A stretch of DNA of 5,070 nucleotides from Candidatus Aminicenantota bacterium (GTDB taxonomy: Bacteria > Acidobacteriota > Aminicenantia > Aminicenantales > Aminicenantaceae), in assembly GCA_030607635.1 (NCBI GenBank), contig JAUWJP010000147.1:1-5070 (forward strand), read 5' to 3'. Position numbers and translations under genes: made by a program. Positions 1 to 5,070 of this stretch are shown in pieces; positions within the stretch are counted from its first letter, which is position 1; each line of letters begins with the position of its first letter. The notes below the pieces were generated by a model that had not been told where the DNA came from, did no database searches, and saw only the letters and a program-made list of their open reading frames with translations.

Positions 1-130
1 CCAGCTTATTCGCTTTGATTATTTTTCCGTTTGGTTTCCGCGCAGTAAGACCTGATGTTTTTGCCATCCAACGTTGGTCAAAACAGACATTCTCTTCAAT
101 TATCTTAAGCTGCTCTGCGGCTAAGTCAAC
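1..130 (-). other. Unidentified open reading at left edge, possible gene 5' end or remnant
   Basis: On the - strand one frame is open from a TGA (complement of 131-133) to the window edge, about 43 codons. It includes the peptides EQLKIIEENVCFDQRWMAK and LTARKPNGKIIKANKL, which look protein-like in composition (mixed charge, amphipathic). The only standard start in this frame is an ATG at 67-65, which lacks a clear ribosome binding site. The protein-like reading continues upstream of that ATG to the stop, so this may be a gene whose true start was lost by mutation, or chance. I do not recognise the family and assign no function. Confidence 0.22.
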
Positions 131-160
131 TCATTTGATATTACGATTAACCTCGTGTGA

Positions 161-189
161 TTGACATGAGATTTTACCAGTGTTATATG
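161..189 (+). promoter_or_regulatory. Putative sigma70-type promoter for the M48 protease gene
   Basis: A perfect -35 hexamer TTGACA (161-166) is followed after 17 bp by TATATG (184-189), a weaker -10. Predicted transcription start is near 196. This would place the ATG at 194 at or before the 5' end of the message and favours the ATG at 251 as the start of the protease, with a leader of about 55 nt. The right part of the spacer plus -10 (CAGTGTTATAT) resembles the same part of the promoter at 3649-3677. The -10 is imperfect and the call rests on pattern only. Confidence 0.42.
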
Positions 190-250
190 CTATATGCTTG
201 ATGATACGGAAGATGTTTGGAGTCCCCATACCCATAAAATCAGATCTATC

Positions 251-1398
251 ATGGATATAATTCATCCCCTCCTGGACAAAGAAAAACTGCTCCAAGCAAA
301 CGCTATGAAAAAGAAAAGCGTCTACTGGGACTTGCAAGTATGGCTCTCTCGCTTGTTATTTTGTTCGGTTTTTATTTCAGTGGTTTAAGTGCCTGGCTCG
401 CTAACCTTCAAATCGGAAACTCTATAATCTGGACTTTTCTCCTTTATGTGCTGTCATTCCAGATGATATCAGTATTCTTTGGTTTTCCCCTCAGTTTTTA
501 CAGCAGTTATGTCCACGAACACAGGTGGAATTTCTCGAATCACACGGTCAAGAGCTGGGTGTGGGAACAGATTAAAGGCTTCTTAGTCGGCCTTATTATG
601 ATGCTTATCTTACTTGGCTTGCTGTTCTGGATCATGGCTGTATACCCTCAGAGCTGGTGGTTGATTGCGGGCTTGGCCTTCGCTTTTGTGAGCGTTGTCC
701 TGGCAATAATATTTCCTGTCGTTATCCTTCCGATTTTCAACAAATATACTCCTGTAGAGAATAAGGAACTGGAGGATACTCTGGAGAGAATCCTCTCTGA
801 AGGAGGTTTAAAAAGCAGCGGCTTTTTTAAAGAAGATATGAGCCGGCAGACAAAGAAGGAAAATGCGTTTCTGGCCGGGTTGGGCAAAACAAGGCGGGTT
901 GTTTTGGGGGATAATTTGATGGAAAACATGTCTGTCCCGGAGATTGAATCAATCATTGCTCATGAGGTTGGACACTATAAGAACAGGCATATCTGGAAAA
1001 ACCTTGTTATCGGGACTCTGGAGGGGGTGGTTGCCTTTTTCATGTTAAACTTGGCAATGAGATCGATATTTTCCCAATTTCTTTCCTCAACCAGTTGGAA
1101 TCTTACCCTCTTTCCTGTATTTGTTATCATGGCAGGGGGCATTTCAGTCTTTCTTTTTAGCCCTTTCAGCAATGCTGTCTCACGATATTTTGAGAAGAAT
1201 GCAGATCGATACGCCCTGGAAAGCATTCATGATAAAAAAGCATTTATGACTGCCATGGCGGGACTCGCAGATAGGAATCTTTCAAACGCCTATCCAGAGT
1301 GGTGGGTTAAGCTTCTTTATTATTCTCATCCTCCGGGTGGCGAGCGTCTGGCGATGGCGGAGGGTCATAAAAATGAAAAATTGGCTGAAGTTATATGA
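251..1398 (+). CDS. M48 family (Ste24/CAAX protease-like) membrane metalloprotease, with an apparent frameshift near codon 16
   Basis: Predicted zinc-dependent integral-membrane endopeptidase of the M48 family, probably acting in the cytoplasmic membrane. The in-frame portion from ATG 340 is 352 residues, but it lacks the conserved N-terminal lead-in. That lead-in is present: LDKEKLLQA is read from ATG 251 in another frame, and RYEKEKRLLGLAS is read in the main frame from 301 to 339. Joining them with one added base near 298 gives about 382 residues. In that numbering, hydrophobic segments lie near 30-50, 58-80, 110-130, 136-160, 251-270 and 287-305. NAFLAGLG is at 205-212, the zinc motif HEVGH at 238-242, and the third ligand is Glu315 in EKNADRYAL. 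A C-terminal SHPPGGER motif is typical of the family. Neither ATG 251 nor ATG 340 has a good Shine-Dalgarno. The substrate is unknown: bacterial members are often called CAAX or Ste24-like without prenylated targets. The frameshift may be a sequencing error, a real mutation or, less likely, recoding. Family call is firm; integrity and start are uncertain. Confidence 0.88.
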
Positions 1399-1457
1399 TG
1401 GCAAAATAACGCCTTGATGACCGGAAAACGAGAGGCTTCACACAGGTCAGAGTAGGT

Positions 1458-2612
1458 ATGAAAAACTGGAAGAAAACAGCTGAAGTCGCCATCATTGGTG
1501 GTGGCATAATGGGAGTCAGTGCAGCTTATCACCTGGCCAGGCGAGGAGTATCAGATGTGGTTGTCTTGGAAAAAGACCTTCTTGCTCAGGCTTCTACTGG
1601 ATTGAGTGTCGGAGGTATCCGTCAGCAATTCTCCAATCCTGCGAATATTCGCCTGTCACAAGAATCCGTTCGAGTGTATGAACCCTTCGAGGAAGAATTC
1701 GGCGCAGATATTAAATTCTGGCAGGTAGGTTATATTTTTTTAGCCCAAAAGGAAGATACCTGGAATGATTTTTTATCCAGTGTTGAAACTCAACGACAGC
1801 ATGATGTTCCTGTAGAGGTGCTTTCCCCTGAAGATATAAAGCAGAGATGGCCCTACTTGAATGTCGACGATTTGAAAGGCGGAACATTTGGTCCGGAAGA
1901 TGGCTATGCAGATCCTTATCTTGCAGCAATGGGTTTTGCAGCTTCTGCGAGAAAGCTTGGTGTCCGAATCGAAGAGAAAACAGAAGTGACTGGCATAAAC
2001 ATCGAAGGCGGCAGAGTTCAGGGGATTGAGACAGCCAAAGGCTCAATCTCGGCGCCGGCCGTCGTTAATGTAGCCGGACCCTGGGGAGGAGAAGTTGCCA
2101 GGATGGCCGGGCCTGACTTGCCCGTAAAACCTTACCGGCGTCAGGTGTTCATGACAAAATCCTTTGATGCCATTCCCAAGCCTGTTCCGATGGTCATTGA
2201 TCAGGATGCCAGCTTTTATTTCCGAGGTGAAGAGCCCGGCATTATCATGGGAATGAGCAATCCAGATGAGCCTTCGAGCTTTAATTTAAATGTTGACCGG
2301 GATTTTCTGGAAAAGGTTATAGAGGCTGCAATCCGCCGTGCTCCCGTCCTGGAGAAAGCAGAGATCTTGCGGGGGTGGGGGGGGCTATATACTATAACTC
2401 CTGATGATAATCCGATTATAGGTGAGGCGCCGGGCGTTAAAGGACTCTTCTCTGCCATCGGCTTTTCAGGTCACGGTTTTCAACAAGCACCAGCAGTAGG
2501 CCTTATCCTGAGCCAACTCATCCTCGATGGTCAAACCAATTTTGACTTGAAGCCATTTTCTTATGACCGGTTTGATAAAAAAGACCAAGAGGGAGAAAAA
2601 AGGGTGGTGTAA
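1458..2612 (+). CDS. FAD-dependent amino-acid oxidoreductase of the DAO family
   Basis: Predicted flavoenzyme of the D-amino-acid oxidase/sarcosine oxidase beta/glycine oxidase fold, 384 residues, a usual length. The FAD Rossmann motif GGGIMG is at residues 14-19, after the strand AEVAII. Glu38 at the end of the second strand (VVVLEKD) would bind the ADP ribose. STGLSVGGIRQQFS (47-59) is the second flavin-contacting loop. RGWGGLYTITPDDNPIIG (305-322) and GFSGHGFQQAPAVG (335-348) are the C-terminal FAD signature. I see no cysteine in the protein, and the flavin-linking His of heterotetrameric sarcosine oxidase beta is not evident at the region around 147-160, so FAD is probably non-covalent. 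The overall pattern recalls archaeal dye-linked L-proline dehydrogenase beta subunits, but no alpha-type partner is present. Likely substrates are proline, hydroxyproline or another cyclic, D- or N-methyl amino acid, which cannot be resolved from sequence. The start has AGGT 10 bases upstream. A gap of 59 bp separates it from the protease gene and only 4 bp from the next gene. Confidence 0.9.
   Translation: MKNWKKTAEVAIIGGGIMGVSAAYHLARRGVSDVVVLEKDLLAQASTGLSVGGIRQQFSNPANIRLSQESVRVYEPFEEEFGADIKFWQVGYIFLAQKEDTWNDFLSSVETQRQHDVPVEVLSPEDIKQRWPYLNVDDLKGGTFGPEDGYADPYLAAMGFAASARKLGVRIEEKTEVTGINIEGGRVQGIETAKGSISAPAVVNVAGPWGGEVARMAGPDLPVKPYRRQVFMTKSFDAIPKPVPMVIDQDASFYFRGEEPGIIMGMSNPDEPSSFNLNVDRDFLEKVIEAAIRRAPVLEKAEILRGWGGLYTITPDDNPIIGEAPGVKGLFSAIGFSGHGFQQAPAVGLILSQLILDGQTNFDLKPFSYDRFDKKDQEGEKRVV
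2371..2384 (+). repeat. Guanine tract (G5-T-G8) inside the FAD enzyme gene
   Basis: Five G, one T and eight G in a row encode the conserved RGWGGL stretch of the FAD enzyme. The reading frame is intact here. A one-base change in the eight-G run would throw about 75 C-terminal residues, including the second FAD-binding signature, out of frame. The amino acids Gly-Trp-Gly-Gly are conserved in the family, so most of the G content is forced by protein sequence, although GGG is not the only glycine codon available. Confidence 0.6.
2601..2609 (+). promoter_or_regulatory. Ribosome binding site that fixes the start of the OCD-family gene
   Basis: AGGGTGGTG lies 7 bases before ATG 2617 and overlaps the last codons and stop of the FAD gene. 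It is a good Shine-Dalgarno match for the ATG at 2617. The alternative in-frame ATG at 2563 lies inside the upstream gene, would add 18 non-family residues and lacks such a site. The arrangement suggests translational coupling between the two genes. Confidence 0.7.
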
Positions 2613-2616
2613 TACT

Positions 2617-3609
2617 ATGAAATTAAAAATACTCACTCGAGACGAAGTGGCTAAGGCTGTGAACATGGCCGAAGCCATAGAAACAGTCAAAAAAGCCTTC
2701 ATTCAACTCTCTTCTGGGAAAACAGAAATGCCTTTAAGGACTCAGGTTCCAGTGGAAAAGCGAAAGGGAGTAACCCTTTTCATGCCAGCATATCTGGCGG
2801 ATAGCGATGCCATGGGAGCCAAAATTGTCTCTGTTTTCCCGGATAATCAAAAAAGAAAGATTCCCACGATTCATGCCGTAGTGATTGTGGTTGATGCAGA
2901 GACAGGTCGGCCGACGGCTGTTATGGACGGTACCTATCTTACAGCTTTGCGCACAGGGGCGGCCTCGGGTGTTGCTACGGACCTATTGTCCCGGAAAGAT
3001 GCCCGCGTAGCTGCTATTTTTGGAGCAGGGACTCAATCCCGAACGCAATTAGAAGCGATATGCACAGTCAGATCCATCGAAAAAGTCTGGATTTATGATG
3101 TAATGCCCAGGGCTGCTATTGCTTATGTTAAAGAAATGAAAGAACAGGGAAACCCAATTCCTGCAGATATTTTCGTTGCTGAATCACCTGAACAAGCAGT
3201 TAGTGAAGCTGATGTTATCTGTTCAGCTACCACTTCATTTCGACCTGTGTTCAAAGACTCTGACCTTAAGCCAGGTGTCCACATAAACGGTGTTGGCTCT
3301 TATACGCCAGAAATGCAGGAAATTCCGGCGGCAACTGTCGTTCGATCCAAGCTGATCGTTGATTCTCGCCAGGCCGCACTTGCCGAAGCAGGGGATCTAA
3401 TCATTCCGATAGAAGGAGGGTTCATTTCAGATAGGCATATTCATGGAGAAATAGGAGAATTAGCAGCAGGTAAAATTTCCGGCCGTGAATCAGAAGAGGA
3501 GACGACATTCTTCAAGTCAGTGGGCCTAGCAGTTCAAGACGTATCGTTAGCTGAGCTTGTGCTGCGCCGAGCCAATGAAATGGGACTCGGCATTGATGTG
3601 GATATTTGA
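2617..3609 (+). CDS. Ornithine cyclodeaminase/mu-crystallin family NAD(P)-binding enzyme
   Basis: Predicted soluble enzyme of the OCD/mu-crystallin superfamily, 330 residues, the normal length. Members include ornithine cyclodeaminase, archaeal-type alanine dehydrogenase and ketimine reductases acting on delta1-pyrroline-2-carboxylate or delta1-piperideine-2-carboxylate. Expected substrate-carboxylate residues are present: Arg41 (PLRTQV), Lys69 (GAKIVSVFPDN) and Arg112 (ALRTGAAS). The dinucleotide motif GAGTQS is at 136-141, following VAAIF. Asp161 at the end of the next strand (VWIYD) suggests NAD(H) rather than NADP(H). IVDSRQAALAEAGDL (247-261) carries Asp249, at the position of the catalytic Asp in ornithine cyclodeaminase. 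SVGLAVQDVSLAELV (301-315) is the typical C-terminal signature. The gene starts 4 bp after the FAD dehydrogenase stop and is almost certainly cotranscribed with it. Because the partner can generate imino acids, a ketimine-reductase role is favoured over true ornithine cyclodeaminase. Family assignment is firm; exact substrate is inference. Confidence 0.94.
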   Translation: MKLKILTRDEVAKAVNMAEAIETVKKAFIQLSSGKTEMPLRTQVPVEKRKGVTLFMPAYLADSDAMGAKIVSVFPDNQKRKIPTIHAVVIVVDAETGRPTAVMDGTYLTALRTGAASGVATDLLSRKDARVAAIFGAGTQSRTQLEAICTVRSIEKVWIYDVMPRAAIAYVKEMKEQGNPIPADIFVAESPEQAVSEADVICSATTSFRPVFKDSDLKPGVHINGVGSYTPEMQEIPAATVVRSKLIVDSRQAALAEAGDLIIPIEGGFISDRHIHGEIGELAAGKISGRESEEETTFFKSVGLAVQDVSLAELVLRRANEMGLGIDVDI

Positions 3610-3617
3610 AACACGAT

Positions 3618-3634
3618 TATTACTTAGAGTAATA
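3618..3634. promoter_or_regulatory. Predicted operator O1, upstream 17-bp palindrome
   Basis: TATTACTTAGAGTAATA is a perfect inverted repeat with 7-bp arms around TAG; the arms extend to 8 bp at 3617-3635. Its centre (3626) is about 58 bp upstream of the predicted transcription start of the XRE-ImmA/IrrE gene. It matches O2 at 13 of 17 positions, with differences at positions 4 and 14 that keep the symmetry. It follows the OCD-family stop by 7 bases, but no T-run follows it, so a terminator role is unlikely. Confidence 0.6.
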
Positions 3635-3648
3635 AAAATTAGGAAATA

Positions 3649-3677
3649 TTGACAATTTTATAACTCAGGGTTATATT
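3649..3677 (+). promoter_or_regulatory. Strong sigma70-type promoter for the XRE-ImmA/IrrE gene
   Basis: Consensus -35 TTGACA (3649-3654), a 17-bp spacer and near-consensus -10 TATATT (3672-3677). Predicted transcription start is near 3683-3685. The hexamers and spacing are close to ideal for the housekeeping sigma factor. The -35 sits between two related palindromes and the -10 overlaps the downstream one, the layout expected of a repressible promoter. Confidence 0.72.
3659..3675. promoter_or_regulatory. Predicted operator O2, 17-bp palindrome overlapping the -10
   Basis: TATAACTCAGGGTTATA is an inverted repeat with 6-bp arms (TATAAC/GTTATA) around TCAGG. It covers most of the promoter spacer and the first four bases of the -10 element, so a bound protein would block RNA polymerase. 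It is a second copy of the O1 pattern, with centres 41 bp apart, about four helical turns. The joint consensus is TATWACTYAGRGTWATA. The obvious candidate ligand is the helix-turn-helix protein encoded immediately downstream. Confidence 0.6.
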
Positions 3678-3708
3678 GTCTAAAAATAATCATTTACATG
3701 AGCAAATA

Positions 3709-4806
3709 ATGTCTGCAATCCTAGGAACAAGACTCCGAAGGGAAAGAGAAGAGCTTGGGATCACCCAAGATGCCCTGGCTAAGGGTGTAGGTCTATCCAG
3801 CGAATTCATCTCCCTCCTTGAATTGGGAAAAAGAATGCCAAGCCTTGAAACTTTAACCGCTCTTGCAGATTACTTTAGAAAAGATGTCTCTTATTTCTTA
3901 AAAGAAAAAGAGGCAACTTTTAAAATCATTCTCAGAGCAGAGGGCTTGGAAGAAAGAGCGAGAGCGGAAATAAAAAAGTTCAAAAAATATTGCGAAGAGT
4001 ATATGTACCTCGAAGAATTGACAGGACGCCGCCTTGAGCCCGGTCCTATTTATGCCTATGTATCCCCAGAGAGAATGGCGGATGAAGAAAGGCGCAGGAT
4101 GGGATTTGGAGACGAACCCATCCGGGATATTTTCTCTCTCCTTGAGCTTAATGGATTACATATTTTAAGGCAGCCCATCCCGGAGAAATCAAACATCTCA
4201 GGTATATTTATCTTTTTTGAAGTAGAAAGAGCGGCCTTCGCCTTAATAAACAGCGCTCAAACCATCGGCCAGCAGGCCTTAATTGCAGCCCACGAATACT
4301 GCCATTACCTCAAGGATAGAAACGCTGGGCCTATAATCGATAATCCGGATATTTTTATCGATGAGTACGTTTCTCTCTACCATCCGCGCGAAAAGTTCGC
4401 TCAAACGTTTGCGGTCCGCTTCCTGATACATCCCGCAAAGGTCAAAAAGATCATAGATAAAGATTTTCATTCAAAGAAGCTAAGTTTTGCAGATGTTCTT
4501 TACCTTAAGCGCTACTTCGGCGTAAGTGCTCTCGCAATGCTTCGAACGCTTAAGGACTTAGAATATCTTTCGCGCTCCAAATTTGAGGAATATCAGAAGC
4601 TCGACCCATCTCCTTATGAGGAAGTATTTTTTGGAAAGTTGGCTGAAGAGGATAAGTTAAGAACGGGGACGAAAGGAGTTGTTTTCTCCAGCCGGCTGAA
4701 AAACTTAGCCCTCGAAGCTTATAATAAGAAAAAAATCAGCGCAGAAAAATTGTCCAGATTCCTCAAGCGGGATAAGAACAAGATTAAGTCTCTATTAGAA
4801 AAATAA
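3709..4806 (+). CDS. XRE helix-turn-helix regulator fused to an ImmA/IrrE-type zinc metallopeptidase
   Basis: Predicted cytoplasmic DNA-binding repressor and protease in one chain, 365 residues from ATG 3709. An XRE/Cro-like helix-turn-helix occupies about residues 6-65 (TRLRREREELGITQDALAK, then ISLLELGKRMPSLETL). A charged linker follows at about 75-120. The ImmA/IrrE (COG2856) domain spans about 135-245, with the zinc motif HEYCH at 195-199 and a downstream EKFAQTFAVRFL segment whose Glu228 is the expected third ligand. A C-terminal region ends in a lysine-rich helix. In DdrO/IrrE and ImmR/ImmA systems a separate protease cuts a separate XRE repressor; fused versions are common, and their substrate is often unknown. 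The upstream in-frame TTG at 3676 has AGGG five bases before it and would give 376 residues. That TTG lies inside the -10 element, so a message from the local promoter would not contain it; ATG 3709, with a weak GAG six bases upstream, is preferred. Autoregulation through the two palindromes upstream is likely. Domain calls are firm; target and signal are unknown. Confidence 0.93.
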   Translation: MSAILGTRLRREREELGITQDALAKGVGLSSEFISLLELGKRMPSLETLTALADYFRKDVSYFLKEKEATFKIILRAEGLEERARAEIKKFKKYCEEYMYLEELTGRRLEPGPIYAYVSPERMADEERRRMGFGDEPIRDIFSLLELNGLHILRQPIPEKSNISGIFIFFEVERAAFALINSAQTIGQQALIAAHEYCHYLKDRNAGPIIDNPDIFIDEYVSLYHPREKFAQTFAVRFLIHPAKVKKIIDKDFHSKKLSFADVLYLKRYFGVSALAMLRTLKDLEYLSRSKFEEYQKLDPSPYEEVFFGKLAEEDKLRTGTKGVVFSSRLKNLALEAYNKKKISAEKLSRFLKRDKNKIKSLLEK

Positions 4807-4844
4807 GAATTCTGGGCATAAAGAGCGTTATGCGCTGGACCTAT

Positions 4845-5070
4845 TCACTTTGCCATCAAGCCTTCTCCCTTAACGGCAATTCCTAATCTGCTGTCAAAAG
4901 TTAAGAGAGTTAATTCAGGGATCTGTTTTTGAAGCGTTTTTGCTGTGGCTAAGTGCCAGAGGTGTGCGCCTTTCAATGCCCATTTCTGCGAAAAGGCTCC
5001 AAGCTTATCCCTTTCTGGCCAAATTTTTAAATCCGTCCATGGGCCGGGCTTTCGTGCCTTAAACGCGCGG
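4845..5070 (-). CDS. PIN-domain (VapC-like) protein, C-terminal part, cut by the window edge
   Basis: The - strand is open from the right edge (first full codon at 5069-5067) to a TGA at 4847-4845, giving 74 residues with the true start outside the window. ALKGAHLWHLATAKTL (31-46) matches the PIN pattern usually written GADxxHLATA, and ELTLLTFDSRLGIAVKGEGL (52-71) matches the last strand and motif with the fourth acidic residue, here Asp59. PIN proteins are Mg-dependent ribonucleases, often toxins of VapBC pairs. The third acidic position, normally Asp in GAD, is His36 here (CAC at 4964-4962), which could weaken or abolish catalysis. The gene converges on the XRE-ImmA/IrrE gene with a 38-bp gap, so the two are not one operon. 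Any antitoxin would lie beyond the right edge. Function as an active toxin is not shown. Confidence 0.75.
   Translation of the reverse strand, partial: RAFKARKPGPWTDLKIWPERDKLGAFSQKWALKGAHLWHLATAKTLQKQIPELTLLTFDSRLGIAVKGEGLMAK

Noticed and set aside
131..337. 68-residue - strand reading over the protease leader and N-terminus
   Set aside because: It is antisense to the conserved M48 lead-in (LDKEKLLQA and RYEKEKRLLGL), has no recognisable domain and overlaps a likely promoter; treated as a shadow.
194..388. 64-residue + strand reading as a separate small gene
   Set aside because: Its middle (LDKEKLLQA) is the missing N-terminus of the M48 protease; the part after about 300 is the protease gene read out of frame. 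Residues before Met 251 have no family similarity that I can see.
1399..1457. Promoter or terminator in the gap before the FAD enzyme gene
   Set aside because: No paired -35/-10 at suitable spacing and only 4-5-bp inverted repeats with long loops; cotranscription with the protease gene cannot be decided.
3617..3635. The 19-bp palindrome as a terminator for the FAD/OCD-family genes
   Set aside because: The stem is AT-rich and is followed by AAAATTAGG rather than a T-run; its similarity to the second palindrome favours an operator.
4816..4833. Rho-independent terminator between the convergent genes
   Set aside because: GCATAA/TTATGC forms only a 6-bp AU-rich stem with a 6-nt loop, and neither side is followed by a T-run on the relevant strand.
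3709..5069. XRE-ImmA/IrrE and PIN genes as a classical toxin-antitoxin operon
   Set aside because: The genes are convergent, not co-directional, and each would need its own promoter. Functional linkage is possible but the arrangement does not support a standard operon.

Overview
This 5,070-base bacterial window carries four complete or near-complete genes on the + strand and a truncated gene entering from the right edge on the - strand. A small, unidentified open stretch lies at the left edge. No rRNA, tRNA, CRISPR array or insertion sequence is visible. The protein types suggest a mesophilic bacterium of moderate GC, possibly Desulfobacterota-like. That placement is a low-confidence impression, because nothing here is a taxonomic marker.

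Layout. Positions 1-130 hold an open - strand reading of unknown identity. Positions 131-250 are a leader with a sigma70-like promoter (161-189). Positions 251-1398 encode an M48 (Ste24/CAAX protease-like) membrane metalloprotease whose first 16 residues lie in a different frame from the rest, so a one-base frameshift near 298 must be assumed to read the whole gene. Positions 1458-2612 encode a DAO-family FAD amino-acid dehydrogenase. Four bases later comes an ornithine cyclodeaminase/mu-crystallin family enzyme (2617-3609). Positions 3610-3708 are a compact control region. Positions 3709-4806 encode a fused XRE helix-turn-helix and ImmA/IrrE metallopeptidase. Facing it tail to tail is the C-terminal part of a PIN-domain protein (4845-5069, - strand).

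How the genes may work together. The FAD dehydrogenase and the OCD-family protein form a tight two-gene unit. An imine produced by the first (for example delta1-pyrroline-2-carboxylate) is the kind of substrate the second family reduces, so a D-to-L inversion or proline/hydroxyproline-type route is plausible but inferred. The XRE-ImmA/IrrE gene looks like an independent, self-regulated unit. Its promoter (TTGACA, 17 bp, TATATT) is bracketed by two related 17-bp palindromes with consensus TATWACTYAGRGTWATA, whose centres are 41 bp apart and the second of which overlaps the -10. This is the most interesting signal here: a predicted operator pair for a one-chain repressor/protease switch, comparable in logic to DdrO/IrrE or ImmR/ImmA, where the two functions are separate proteins.
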